64,000 bases of DNA from Polytrichum commune. Its lineage: Eukaryota; Streptophyta; Polytrichopsida; Polytrichales; Polytrichaceae. The stretch is from positions 67,905,554 through 67,969,553 of the forward strand of contig OX485803.1 in the NCBI GenBank assembly GCA_950295325.1, written 5' to 3'. Both the position numbers and the translations under genes were made by a program. The notes beneath the pieces were generated by a model that was not told where the DNA came from, did not search any database, and worked only from the letters and a program-made list of their open reading frames with translations. Shown here piece after piece: positions 22,850 to 34,959 of this stretch. Positions within the stretch are counted from its first letter, which is position 1. Each line of letters starts with the position of its first letter.

Positions 22850-24510
22850 AGTAAAATTAGCCTGTATTTATTTGGGGGTGGAATCTCCGCAGTGTACGGA
22901 GATAGTGGCGTCAAGCCCACATTCCCCCGTGAGTACTCTAGGGTTGTTACTATATTGGAGCCGCTATTTCATGGAATTGAAAAATGAGAATGGGGTGATA
23001 GTGGGGGCTAACCATGATTAATTAGGTCCCTTAATCATGGGCTCCAAGTGATTTGGTCTAAACCGGGAAAGTGGTAGGCTAGGATACCTATGTTTAAACG
23101 ACGCTCATAAAAAGTAAAAGTGATCTTTTGAGGGGATCATGCGGTACTAACTAACCATTACTATGGGAGTGAATAGTTATGGCCATCGTTTTAAATTTGT
23201 AGATAATCCTGTATAAGTTAGTTAATGCATGTTGTTGACCGCAGCTCGGCGTGAAAGGGCATGGAATCAATGGACCCGCGTTGGATTTGCTTATTATCTC
23301 GTGCTTTCAGCTAAAGCTCGACGTATTATAACATTTCCTTTGAACACTTAGAGGAGTTTCCCAGAATGGTTTCACTGAGTGGCCTTTGAAGCGCATAAAT
23401 GGATGAAATTCTCAAGCTTTTTTTTCTAAGGCTTTGTGTTATAAAATTTCCAATCTAAGTGTGTAAGTGGATGAAACATGCATGGGCAAATCTGGAGGCA
23501 TCGTGAAATATTTCCACATGTTCAAATAATTTTAGTGCCATTGATTTGAAATGACTCACAAACCAAAATGGAAAGAAGTCTAGGTTATATGGCATGAGTT
23601 CGAAGTTAATCATCACCATCACAATCGGTTTGGGACATCTTGGTGTCAATGTTCAAATGTTGATAACAAAATCAGGCAATGTCTTTTCGCCATACTAAAG
23701 GTTTCCTTTTATTAGCAACAAGATGTTCTTTGCAGCTATTATCTTTGAGTTAACCTTCAAGTTGATAATCACAATAAATCAATAATGAGGTGCCTCATTA
23801 TGCATCAAGTTGAGGTTTCTAGATTTCTTTGCATTCAACTGCACTATTCAATGGGTATTGCTAAGATTGGTTGTGGCCCACACTAAATACCAAAATCTGC
23901 ATGGCAGGGCCACTACCATTTTTACACAGATGGGGTTATCACATAAGAATGGCAACCATCACATATAATCACATTTGTCAAGTTACAACTTGGGTGAGAT
24001 TATGCTGCCTGGTACATGATTTGAAGTTCATCAAATTTTCTCATATACTCAGCTGCGTGTGAAGATATTTGTATATTTGTCAGCTCAGTGTGTAACATAC
24101 AGCATGAATTTACCACTCTTTCAAATGGCATTGAATCAATAAGAGCCACAGGACTCACTGATTGGAACGAAAGCACAGAAGACAATACTGTTTTTGAGGT
24201 ATAAACCATAGAGTAGTCTAAACCTGGACACGCCTGCATGAATTTTGAGGATAAGACGCATTTGGCAACCAAGGGTACGTTGTTGCCTGTTTCACCTAAA
24301 ATTATAACCATGGGGTAGCTATAAAACATTCGAACTTAGAAAATCCACCACATACACCTGAAAGGTTCATTGCATTTTACAATCTTATGAAGCAGAATAT
24401 TTATGTGAGATGGTTTAATTTATATGTGACAACTGCTCACTGAAAAAGATCGCTAAATTTTACAGTTGTGGGTACTAACACATGGCCTACTGGGACTTTC
24501 AGTCTCACTC
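22850..24510. other. Intergenic, no gene seen
   Basis: No supported coding sequence. A short imperfect palindrome (CCATGATTAATTAGG / CTTAATCATGG) lies at about 23010-23040. The last few hundred bases are the probable 3' flank of the minus-strand gene that follows. Confidence 0.5.
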
Positions 24511-24513
24511 ATC

Positions 24514-27500
24514 TCACTCATCCCATATCTCGTTAACATCCTTAATAGGGCCGTCTATGGGATTGGCAAACGCAGCAGCATCCATGATATGCTTCTTTTC
24601 CTTGATGCCATCAATTGCGTTTATGTCCTCATCAGCAAGATCCCATCCAGAGACATCAAAATTGGTCACCTGCCGGCTATAAGTATAACTGCGTACAATT
24701 GGGACCACTTTCTTTGATATAATCCATCTCAGTATCACCTGCACTCATGTTGCGGCACAAGTATACATTAGACATGCCTGAAATTGAAAGACTCAGATTG
24801 TGAATTCCTGAACAACACTTGAACTTATTACTCTCCAGTAAACAAATGAGGTTCTGAAAACATGCCTTAAATTACAGTCCATGTGGAGGTACTTGTTTTG
24901 AATGTGAGGTAGTCTAGAAGGTGCTGAATTTGTATGAATTTGAGGCTCTGATCTCAACAAAAGAAATTGACATCGGGGTTGTTGACTGACGTGAAATTTT
25001 TCCATGTAGCAAGTACGAACCTGAGCAGGCGTTTTTCCCATCTTCTGAGCTATTTCAGTAATGATAGGATGAGACATGACATCTTCACTTCCATAAAAAG
25101 CTCCTGGGGCTCCAAGTGACATATAAGCACACAAGAGGATGCCCTTGCTCTCACAGTATGCACGCAACGAATTCTGCTGCCATATAGGGTGAAACTCCAC
25201 CTGCAAAACGTTTTCAAATATTATAGTAGACCTTTGGTTCTCACTTGTGGAACAATATACCACTAGGACTGCACTTTGCAAGACAGAATTTAATGTTGGA
25301 AACGACAATTACAACTCACAAATTCAACCCACGCATATAAGTGCACCACCAGATAGAATGCATATACTGCATCATTAGGAGCGCAACATAAATTGTAGGC
25401 GTTTTATCCCAAAGGCTACCAGTTGGGTTCTACCTTAACCCTTCAAGAACCAAGGCTTGAATATACGACCTGTATTCAGATTTTCTAAAACCCTCACCAA
25501 ATCTTATGAAGTTTGTTTGTATTTGTGTTTGTTGGTATGAAAGTACGTTTAGTACATTATCCTACTTTAAGGAGAAAATAAATTTAACATTCATATGTGA
25601 AATTGATGATCAAATACTAAGTATGAATATGCATCCAAGGGCACTCATGTTTGGTATTTGAACCCAAATCTTCAATAACATTAAGGTAATCAACTGATTT
25701 GAAAAATGCACTTAAAGAATAGGTTAGTTTTAGATAGGGCCACTTTTCATACGATTAAGAAAAAATGGGAGTATGTACGTCAAACATACGTTTTTGTGCA
25801 GCAAGAGGCTCGAATTGGGCCTCTTGGATGGTTAGGGGTTACGGTGTGGTTTGAATATGAACCTGATTCACAGCAGGAGGGATATGGGCATGAAGTAGAA
25901 GCTCTTCGAGCTTTTTGATGGACCAATTGCTCACACCAATCGCCTTTGCTAGGCCTGCATTCGCGCATGCCTCCATTGCCTGCCAGAGTTCCTGCCTCTC
26001 TATGGGGCTCATCACTTTGTAGGAACCTTTGCCAACTTGTTCCACAGGCCAATGAACCAGATAGAGATCGACATAGTCCAGCTGCAAATTACTGCACATG
26101 CAATGAAGTACCTGATATACATCAGCAGATGGCTCTGTTTTGCAAGGGTCATTTTGAAAGCAGCTGCATTACAGTTGCATAAATGATAAATAGTACGTTT
26201 TAATCGATCAATAAATTACGATCTGGACAACAAATGCGCCATAGTGGCTAAAACTGTGCTTCTCCATGAGTGCATGCATATTCTCTATCATTTGCTCTTG
26301 CTACTAGAATAGGCATGCCAATTTCGGCTTCTGTCTGGATTTCATTACCAACTTCTGTTATAGACATCTTTTTGTTTTTTTTTGAGACAGAAGGCCAACC
26401 GGGCCAACGCCAAATGAATTGAAACCCTATAGACATTTTTTTTTGAATTGCTCTTGGCAGACTTCCCCTGGCTTAGGACGGCCTGATATCCGCCTGACAT
26501 CAACCTTTGTTTTCCTACCTTCCTTTTGTACCTCGCAGGGAAGTATATGGATTGTATTCTGCCTCAAAAAGAACGTTTTTCAGACGATTTCATGGTTCGA
26601 GTAGACTAGTCATTAGCTATGTCCAGAGTTTTACTGCGATGCGACCTGCTACTCTCCTCTCATCACAACAAATACCTAGTCCGTAGCTGGTGCGAATTCT
26701 TTGCATGTTTAGCATAGACCGGTCTTCACTTTCCAACACCCCCGAAATGTGGACACCCATATTTGAGTGGTGTGTGGTTAGGTGCGGATCTAGGAACGGA
26801 CACCAAAAAGACACATGTTTAAAAAAAATTGGACAATGTGTTAGAAAATGGTAACTATTCTAGGCTCACTAGTCCACATAATTGGGAGGGATCTATATTA
26901 CCATTGAAGGAGCACAAGAATCTCCACTTTGATATTTCATAAGATATTCAAATGAGTTCCAAAAACTATGAGGGAAATGGCCATGTCCACGATTTGGATC
27001 TGCTAATTATGTCTCACTAATTGCGTGTTCAGTATCCTACGACAATTGGGTTTAGAGTGCCCAACCTGAGGCTCTTTTGAAGACTCGGAAGCACGTTGGC
27101 AGGCTGGTTGTCCGCAGGTTGAAGCTTAGTTGTCACAAACACGTCCTCTCTTTTCAACAACCCGCTCTTGAAAGCTAATTGTAGTGCCTCACCCACCGCC
27201 CCTTCTGTGTTGTACATAGTCGCGGTGTCGAATGCTCGGTAGCCGATCTATCCCAGGGAAGCAAGCACGCTTCCCCTCAGTACGTTACTTCCATCACAAA
27301 ATCTTAACAAATATCCCTCATAACACATGTAATCACAATCTCTGCCTCTCTACCCATGCCCGTTTAATGGTAACAATTGCATCAGACTTAATTCCATCCT
27401 GTGCCAGTGCAATTGAAGGATGGCAAATAGCTATAGCCAGGAATTATAGAGGAGCCACGCAAAGAAAATTTCCCCTCATAACGACTGGCAAGGTGGAACA

Positions 27501-27691
27501 CACGAGTCCCTGCGCATTAGTAACCGCTGCTCATGTAGGTTTTGCACATGACTTACCTTGATTGCATTATGGATTGCGTCAAGTACGCGATCATCCTTTG
27601 ATCCTAGACCTAACGCTATCTTAGGCATCACTGCGCCCGTGTTGAGAATCATCATGTTCACCTGCTGTAATTGGGACACTGCACACAACAC
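24514..27691 (-). CDS. NADP-dependent aldo-keto reductase (AKR4-like), five exons
   Basis: Minus-strand exons are 27557-27691, 27066-27247, 25863-26091, 25021-25200 and 24514-24738. All have GT-AG introns and matching phases, giving 316 residues, the usual family length. The catalytic tetrad is present: Asp52 (GYRAFDTA), Tyr57 (MYNTE), Lys86 (VTTK) and His119 (LVHWP). AIGVSNWS and IPPAVNQ-VEFHP are family signatures. The NADP-binding segment near the C terminus reads RSYTYSRQVTN, with Arg where most relatives have Lys. It should reduce carbonyl compounds in the cytosol; the substrate cannot be read from sequence. The start may be MMILNTG (27655) rather than 27691, because an acceptor-like TTACAG lies between. 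Introns of 90 to about 970 bp carry dispersed repeats. Confidence 0.9.
26690..27045. repeat. Dispersed repeat in AKR intron 2
   Basis: This segment (CCCATATTTGAGTGG..., GTGCGGATCTAGGAACGG..., CATAATTGGGAGG..., TAAGATATTCAAATGA...) matches segments at about 56400-57480 upstream of the GDSL gene in the same order and orientation. It has no coding content. Confidence 0.7.
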
Positions 27692-27699
27692 CCATCATC

Positions 27700-28330
27700 C
27701 ATTTCCAGCGTTTAGGAAATCTAGATTCATGTCCATGACTTTTAGTATAATCTCACACCATGTCCAAAATTTGAAGCTGAAAGCTCAGCTGCTTCGAGCG
27801 TGGAAAGACAGTGACCTATGAGACTAAACTCAAGTTATGTACATACTGGACACATTCTTCCAGGATTGATCATCAGACATGAGTGTCTGTGCACGCCCAC
27901 AGGGTTCTGTCATGTGAAGGGAAACAGTTTTGATTCTTGAAGTAGCGTGGCAATAAAGAAACATAGATAAAACTCATTGAATGCAATTACCCTTCACAAG
28001 TAATACTTTAAAACTATGGAGGAGAGCAATCTACAGTAAAGGTGACCCCGAAGGCCTCGAATTGCTCTCCATACCAGTTGAGCTGCACTGAATTGCTGGA
28101 GATTGTCAAAGTGTTGCTCTTCGTCCTTGTGGATGATGTCCAGAGAAAGTTGCAAAGCTTGGTGGGATAATTTCACACAACCCTACAAGCTCCAGCGCAG
28201 AATGACAATCACCCGTGATTATGTACTAGAGAGGTTGGGAAGAACAATTCCACATGTCACATATCAAGGCCTGCTTGTATTGGAATTTTTTTCTCTATAG
28301 ATCTGCAGAAAGTCTGCTTTTCCAACATCC
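27700..28330. other. Probable AKR promoter and spacer before the tRNA gene
   Basis: It lies upstream of the minus-strand AKR start. I see no clear TATA box. A minus-strand frame ending at about 28017 (VQLNWYGEQFEAFG...) was considered as a terminal exon but has no recognisable family. Confidence 0.4.
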
Positions 28331-28335
28331 TCTGA

Positions 28336-28417
28336 GTCGCTTTGGCCGAGTGGTTAAGGCGTGTGCCTGCTAAGTACATGGGGTTTCCCCGCAAGAGTTC
28401 GAATCTCTTAGGCGACG
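28336..28417 (+). tRNA. tRNA-Ser (anticodon GCU)
   Basis: It is 82 nt with a seven-pair acceptor stem (GTCGCTT / AGGCGAC, one G-T pair), an A-box region TGGCCGAGTGG, anticodon GCT in the loop, a long type-II variable arm (ACATGGGGTTTCCCCGC) and a T-arm/B-box GAGTTCGAATCTC. The long variable arm and the anticodon identify serine (AGC/AGU codons). A Pol III stop signal follows 32 nt later. Confidence 0.93.
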
Positions 28418-29290
28418 GATAGTGGTATAGACTATGGCGACTCCTCCCTTTTTATAAGCGGAACACACCATGACACGTGAGATGATAGTTTTGCATTTTA
28501 ATATGCAAGGGGAAGATATTCCTGAGCATACTAATGTCAAGGGTTGTTTGTGTATACTTTAGTCAACTTGAAGATCATTGTGTGTGCTGTGCAACATTTC
28601 CCTCTTGGAGTGGATTCCAAGGTTGTGTACCCTAGGGGTAGTTCGAATCTCTTAGGCAACGGATAGTGGTATAGACTATGGCGACTCCTCCCTTTTTATA
28701 AGCGGAACACACCATGACACGTGAGATGATAGTTTTGCATTTTAATATGCAAGGGGAAGATATTCTTGAGCATACTAATGTCAAGGGTTGTTTGTGTATA
28801 CTTTAGTCAACTTGAAGATCATTGTGTGTGCTGTGCAACATTTCCCTCTTGGAGTGGATTCCAAGGTTGTGTACCCTAGGGGTGGTTGTGGTTGTCAAAG
28901 TACTAGAGGAACACACCATGACACATATTCTTGAGCGTACTGATGTCAAGGGTTGTTTGTGTATACTTTAGTCAACTTGAAGATCATTGTGTGTGTTGTG
29001 CAACATTTCCCTCCTGGAGTGGATTCCAAGGTTGTTTACCGTAGGGGTGGTTGTGGTTGTCAAAGTACTAGAGGAGCACACCATGACACGTGAGATGATA
29101 GTTTTGCATTTCAATATGCAAGGGGAAGATACATTTTAGCATGCAAGGGAAGATATTCTTGAACATACTGATGTCAAGGGTTGTTTGTGTATAGTTTAGT
29201 CAAATTGAAGATCATTGTGTGTGGTGTGCAACATTTCCCTCTTGGAGTGGATTCCAGGGTTGTTTATCCTAGGGGTGGTTGTGGTTGTCA
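28397..29290 (+). repeat. Tandem repeats (244-bp unit) that copied the tRNA 3' half
   Basis: Unit 1 starts inside the tRNA T-arm at 28397 and unit 2 at 28641 (GTTCGAATCTCTTAGGCAACGG), so the period is 244 bp. Unit 2 therefore carries the tRNA 3' end and B-box without the 5' half. Two or three shorter, more diverged units follow (about 28890-29050, 29052-29290), marked by CAAGGGTTGTTTGTGTATAC and GGAGTGGATTCCA. Confidence 0.85.
28449..28453 (+). terminator. Pol III T-run terminator of tRNA-Ser
   Basis: TTTTT, 32 nt after the tRNA 3' end. It is the first run of at least four T downstream. Confidence 0.6.
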
Positions 29291-29299
29291 AAGTAGTAG

Positions 29300-30125
29300 A
29301 GGTTTACTTTCTTCAGTTCTAATTTCATGTAAAAGGCACACTGAATGCTAACAACCGTTACCCTACCAATCTGGGCCCAAGCAAGGAAAAGTGTACAAGA
29401 AAAGTAGTCAAAGTAGTGTTGGAAATGACTACACAATATAAAGTCGATAGTAATGTTGTTTTTGCAAGGGGCGTCTTCATCCATGGTTGGCTATGACATT
29501 GCATTAAAGTAACCATGGTAAATTATGCTTGTATGGGTCTCAAACCATGCCCAAGAGGAGTCAATGCAATAATTATGAACTCCAACATTATTGGTTGCAT
29601 GTTCATTCCAATTTTGTCATCAACTTACTTTGGTTATTTGACCACACTTGGTCTCACCACTACAGTAGTCACCATTGGGGCACCAACATGAATATTAGTT
29701 GGCAACCCATTTCGGGTCCTAGGAGCATTTAGGGGTTAAAGTGATGACTATATGGCATACTAATACCTAGTGCCTTGATGGATCTTGTTAAAAGTAGTTT
29801 CTTCAATTTGTAAGTTTAGCATAGTGAGATCATTAGGTTGGCTGAAGAGTTAAAATACATGTTACTAGTATGTGTCCATGCCAAACCAACCCTTTGCATC
29901 CGTACACATGAAACATCGTTGCCCCCACCTTTCTAGAACAATGGGTAAAGGCAGGGAATGGCAGGGTGATTGCCTCACCACCACCACCACCACCACCACT
30001 TTGTCCATTGTATATAGAGCTATAGTTGCAATTCATGGTCTTTTAATAAATTCTCATAAGGTTCTCCAACTTTGGAACGATGACAAGGCAAGAATTTGAG
30101 CCAATGAATTGGTGAATCGGGGGGG
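29300..30125. other. Intergenic, no gene seen
   Basis: No supported gene. A (CAC)n microsatellite lies near 29979-29999. Confidence 0.5.
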
Positions 30126-30129
30126 ATCA

Positions 30130-30690
30130 CTGGCAAAGATCGTAGAAACAATGTGCAATAAAAAACAAGGTCTAAAATATTCATTGTAGATAAATTTTGC
30201 AAAAACGTACATAAATTATAGGGGGTTTAAAAACAATGAAACATGTTTACATGTAAAATACCATCACATATGATGGCCTCTCCTATCTAGTTAATACATG
30301 TAAAATAGCATGAAAACAATTATTAGGGGTAGCGGGTCTAGGGTAGGGTCTGTGCTAGCAGATGAAAAGAGGTAATTTTTTTTGTTGAAAAAGCTTGGAT
30401 GGATGACTTCGCAAGCTAACTGGCTTGAACGTTACTAAACCAACGTATCCAATGTGGAATTAATGTTCTCTACCTACGTGCCGGGAGGGAAAATTTCAGC
30501 GCTTTATTTGAATTGCAATCTTCTTTCCAATTTTCTTTGGTAGTATAAGTAAAATAGACTATTTTAAAATGATTCCCCCCAAAAGTTATAATTACTAATA
30601 GAGTGTATTAAAATACAAGTTTTTACCTTTATTTTGAAAAATATCATTCCTTATAATCTATTCTGCAAGGTAAATAGCCCCCCTGATAAA
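30130..30690. repeat. Dispersed repeat, copy A
   Basis: It is the reverse complement of 60865-61425 in its outer parts. Shared blocks include TTTACATGTAAAATACCATC, AGCGGGTCTAGGGTAGG and GCAAGGTAAATAGCCCCCC. The middle (about 30420-30540) differs between the copies. No protein frame is shared, so a non-autonomous element is likely; its ends are not defined. Confidence 0.7.
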
Positions 30691-30699
30691 TATGTCATC

Positions 30700-31820
30700 A
30701 GTGCATGTGTATGCATTAATATAAGAGGGAGTGACCCCCCAAGATTGGTGATTAGTATTCTTCTTTTCTTGTTATCATCAATCAAAGTTTCATTGAAATG
30801 CTTGAGTCCTTTCTTGTATTTAATATACTTGAAATACATAAAAATTAATCTATACAATTGGTGTGATGAGTTGCTTAAAGTTTGAAATGTGGATTGGATT
30901 TTTAGGAGAATGAACATACTCACATGTCACAATACATTTTATTTGAACTATTGAGGGTTATCATTTGGAGTTACACAGTGCTTTGAATATTAGATGGTGA
31001 GACATTATTCAACAACTACAACAAAAATAAATTGGTGATATGCACTACATAGAACATAACAAATAAAGCCTTGATGCTAAAGAGCTACAATGTCTCAAAG
31101 GAGTTATAGCACTTTCAAGTACTTCCAAGTCTAACCCCAAGTAATTTAAGTGAATGGTGTAGTGTTATTTTATCGTCTACACATCTACATTGTATTCTTG
31201 TACTTACCTTAGTCCACCCAACTATGGAGGGGGGTCCTTTGGACCTTGTTGTATGGGTACCTCAAAGCCCTTTGGGGGGATACCATGTCCGGTATCTTCA
31301 AGGCACTAGTGGCTAGCTAGGAACTAGTATAGTGTGTCACTATAGTGTTCATCCTCGAAAGGGGAGAGTAGTATTGTCCCAATATCCCCTTGTCCAGTGG
31401 GCATCGGGTCATTGGCATTACGAACGAACACTTTATTCACGCCGGCCCCTTGCTAAAAAGGGACCGGAGTTTCTATCTATCTATCTATTCTTGTACATGC
31501 TTTCTTAATTGAAGCATATAGATTTTCAAGCTCCCATTTTTTATTTTCTATTATTCATAATGATATTTGATGTTTTTTTTTACACTCCTTGATGCAACAA
31601 GAATTTGGTGTTGGCGAGATGACTTCTAAGTGAGCCCCCTTAGTTAGAGGACATGCCAAACTCTCACGAGTTCACGAGCAGGTTTGAACCCATAACCTTG
31701 AACTTGACATCAATACAAAGTCAGATTCTTGCTCTTGGTGTTTTGGACATGCTCACAAAATTTTGTAGATTGCAAGTATGATAAACGTATAAACTCAGCC
31801 ATATTTAAATTTTTGGTCCC
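30700..31820. other. Intergenic with possible retroelement tail
   Basis: No gene seen. GC-richer text at 31210-31470 ends in a short CTAT microsatellite (about 31475-31490), which is compatible with a LINE-type 3' end, though no reverse transcriptase is present. A GAGTTACACAGTGCT block near 30975 resembles the MITE family at 14.9 kb. Confidence 0.35.
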
Positions 31821-31825
31821 TTATG

Positions 31826-32203
31826 GCAAGCCTAGTGACCCTGCACCTGCATTTGCATTTGAGCTTTCTCATCCGCAATGCGGATGCAGATGCAGGATAC
31901 TGGCCCAATCACCCTGCTATACCCTTAAAGTGGATGTAAAATAATACAGGAAGTGCAGAACTCCCTACATTTCGGCGAGATATGCAGGGAACCTACTATC
32001 AGCTAACAACTTCATGTCGGCTTTTAATTAAAGACAACTCAATATGGTAGGGCCGCAGAATACTACAAATCATTTTAGAGGAAATCCATGAGGTAGTAAG
32101 GTAAAATGAGTGGCAGTTTTGCTTGGGTTTGCATCTGCATTCTAGGTGGAGGCCACTTTTCATTCCCGGATGCAAATGCAGATCCAGGAACCACTGGGCT
32201 TGC
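31826..32203. mobile_element. MITE-like element, about 31-bp inverted ends
   Basis: The left end GCAAGCCTAGTGACCCTG plus CACCTGCATTTGC and the right end GCAAATGCAGATCCAGG plus AACCACTGGGCTTGC are reverse complements with a few mismatches. The subterminal TGCATTTGCA/GATGCAGATGCAG words are also inverted. No target duplication was recognised. Confidence 0.7.
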
Positions 32204-32349
32204 TCTTAGCTTGAGAAATAAGTCTATTAAAAGCTCATGTCTGAAATCTAGTTGAAGTCCTTGCCAAGGCGAACTACTAAAGCTTAAGTAGGAGCTCGTG
32301 CATTGACTTTGGAAATTTCCAATGCAAGTCCCCATTCAATATGTCTTGG

Positions 32350-32680
32350 GCTAGATCACATCTTCACTCAACTGGGACCCGTCCTTCCCATGCCTCCTTC
32401 AATGTCCGTATCTACATGGGAAGTCCTCCTCGTTGGGAACCAATGTGACAATACCTGGTCAAAATTAAAAATATTCAAGTTGACATCACTGTCATTACTC
32501 CCAAGTTAATCGATGGAGTGCCTTCACATGCCAAAGGAGCTTAATGACTTAAGCGACCGGGTATTGTCACATTGGTTCCCAATGAGGAAGAGTTCCCTCA
32601 CAAGTGCGGACAGGAAGACCGGGCAGTGAAGGAGGCATGCGAGGGGTAGGGCCGGGCCCAGCCGAATGAAGATGCGATCT
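32350..32680. repeat. Foldback repeat, about 110-bp arms
   Basis: AGATCACATCTTCA...ATGCCTCCTTCA...GGGAACCAATGTGACAATACC on the left pairs with GGTATTGTCACATTGGTTCCC...TGAAGGAGGCATG...TGAAGATGCGATCT on the right. The loop of about 90 bp and the arms carry no recognised gene. Confidence 0.75.
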
Positions 32681-32681
32681 A

Positions 32682-33100
32682 AGGTAGAAATACCATAATC
32701 AGTGAAAACAAGGTGATTCGCATTGAAGATCTGGTCTGACAATCATGAGATAATTTTCCAAGGTAGACGAGAAGGATTCATGGAGAATGCAGGTTGTTTC
32801 ATATTTTTTTGCCCTTTACAAAAATGCTACAATTTTTCAAAGTGGAAAGTTGTCCAAACCCCTACTCATTCACTAGATTCTCCCTACACCGAACACGGTA
32901 ATCCACATTTCTATACAAAACATCGCCTAAATCGGTTACCTCGTGAGTACATTAACACTTGACTCCCATTGGCTACACTAAGTGCACATGCATTGAAGTT
33001 GCCACCGAATCATGATTGGTTTAGAAATGACACTTCACCATTATGACGGTGGTCTAGTGCACGGCTAGAGGGTGGTTAACGGGTTATGGTATTTCTACCT
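32682..33100. mobile_element. MITE, TA target duplication, 17-bp inverted ends
   Basis: The ends AGGTAGAAATACCATAA and TTATGGTATTTCTACCT are perfect inverted repeats flanked by TA on both sides. The TA duplication suggests a Tc1/mariner-type mover. Its left end abuts the foldback repeat at 32680. Non-coding. Confidence 0.8.
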
Positions 33101-33109
33101 TAGCATGGG

Positions 33110-33995
33110 GCATTCAATATTGTCATTCATGATTTTGGAAGTTTCACAATGTAATGTTGAGAAGAAACAAATAGGAATTCCACAAAAGCCACTTATCAAG
33201 GGCTTTGTATGTTTGTGAGAAGCTTCCTCGACTACTTCCTATAGTTACTTGGTAGACAAGGATCTGGTGGGAATGCATAGGCGTCTAGAATGCCCATAAA
33301 TGAACGGGGAAAACCGACCACTAGTTACAGATGGATTGATAGAATTTGAGAAATAACCAGTTGAAGTTCAAGACTTCAGGAAAGTTACCTATCGTTTTAG
33401 AGGAATTTAGAGAATATACTTCAAATTAATGAAGAAAAACTGAAAGATATCAACATGTAACTGATTGGACTCGGAAACACTAGGGTCTTCAACAATTCTG
33501 CCCAAAAGTCTCCTCAGACACAGGTGGTTACTCCTTATTCTTACCAAGACCTATGGTACTAAACTTGAGTGAAAATTTTGCAATAGCCCATATTCCACAT
33601 TTGGACTACACTAATTAATCCATTTAGTGAGGGTGGGCTAATAGTGCGTGTGGGAAATTAGTGAAAGTGATACTAAATTCCTTTACGCTACGAAATTAGT
33701 GTCACAAGAAGATCTAGGGTTTCAGGAGCTCAAAATGCCAAAGTGCCAAAAACTCTCAATGCAAGCTCGTTCAATTTCTCAATGTTAAGATAGGGATTGA
33801 CTGATACCGACGAAGAAGAAGAAGAAGAAGAAGAAGAAGAAGAAGAAGCCTCTTTGAACTCACCAAATAAAATTATGCACTTCACAAACACCTTAGAGCA
33901 CGCACTAATTATCTTGAAATGTATGGTAGATGAGCATGTATTCATGAAATTTGTATCACTCAGTAAAATTCCAAGCCTCATTAATTTTGAGATTT
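33110..33995. other. Intergenic with a GAA microsatellite
   Basis: No gene seen. (GAA)12 lies at 33812-33847 and makes a long Glu run in one frame and a Ser run in the opposite strand, which explains the open frames there. Confidence 0.55.
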
Positions 33996-34002
33996 GGCAA
34001 AA

Positions 34003-34949
34003 TACCGTAGTTTACTAGCAGGTTTGGCAACTTGCTGCCTAATATTTAATTAAAGTTCAAAAATTAGGTTCGGCACCTAAAAATAATATATTCATATTTT
34101 CGGCAATTTTCTCTTTTATTTTTTAAAATTTCGACTTAAATTCATTTATAAATTTCTATTTAAGCTTATATCTTGTACATCTCTCTTGCATTGAATTACA
34201 AGTAAGATGTGAGTGAAGGGTTGAGAATGCTCTGTGCTTTATGCAAGTAGAGTGGAGTTGTGTTCAACAATGCATATGGGATATGTAAACTTTGAGGTGA
34301 AGCACCTAGTTAGACTTCATTTTTATAACACGCATAACTTTTGCATAGAGTCTTCAAATGACATAAAATTTGTTGGAGGTGAAAGATTACTTGATTTCTA
34401 AACTTTTCTTAGACCAACAAAATTCCAAAAAAGTTGATCTTCTATGCACAAATGAGCTCTGAAAAACTGTTATGAACGCATTTTAATTTTTTGATCTTTA
34501 CACGGCTGCAATGTTTTGTCCATATCTTTTGCATAAAGACTTATTTTGACACAAAACTTGTTGGAGGTGGAAGAAGGATTGATTTCTCAACTTTTTTTAG
34601 TTGGACAAAATTCTATAAAACTTCATCTTCTATGCTCAATTGGACTCCAAAAATTTGTGTACAACACATTTGAAAAGCCTCACCTAGAGTCTTGCTACTT
34701 CTTAACCCATATTCTTTGTGGACTAATGTAAGTGAGCTTGATTACAAAAGGAGCACCTTCTCTCCTTCAAAATTCACATATGCTTCCACTATAAGTAAAA
34801 CTCTAGTGAGAAGTAAAAATTTCTTACTTTTCGGCAATTTTGAAAAATAATTAATTTTGTATTCGGCAAAAAATGCCAGTAATATTCCAAAAGTTTAGGC
34901 ATCTATTTTTAGAATTATTTTGTGCCGAACCTGCTATTAAACTACGGTA
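34003..34949. mobile_element. Non-autonomous DNA transposon, about 947 bp, 27-bp inverted ends
   Basis: TACCGTAGTTTACTAGCAGG plus TTTGGCA at the left and TGCCGAACCTGC plus TATTAAACTACGGTA at the right are inverted repeats. TA at each outer edge is compatible with a TA target duplication. Inside, two diverged tandem units of about 185 bp (34320-34690, marked by TTGTTGGAGGTG) occur. No transposase is visible. Confidence 0.8.
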
Positions 34950-34959
34950 GTGGGTGTTT

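Noticed and set aside
24000-24329. 109-codon minus-strand frame downstream of the AKR gene
   Set aside because: No motif, no splice partner, and it follows the AKR stop codon; probably UTR or intergenic.
28017-28180. Possible terminal exon on the minus strand (ending FGVTFTVDCSPP)
   Set aside because: The text looks protein-like and an acceptor-like site exists, but no family is recognised and no upstream exons were found. The frame is closed by a stop just upstream.
31600-31700. tRNA-like B-box (GGTTTGAACCC) near 31681
   Set aside because: There is no A-box, acceptor stem or anticodon arm around it.
33730-33981. Poly-Ser / poly-Glu frames at the GAA microsatellite
   Set aside because: The length is due to the simple repeat only; there is no other protein feature.
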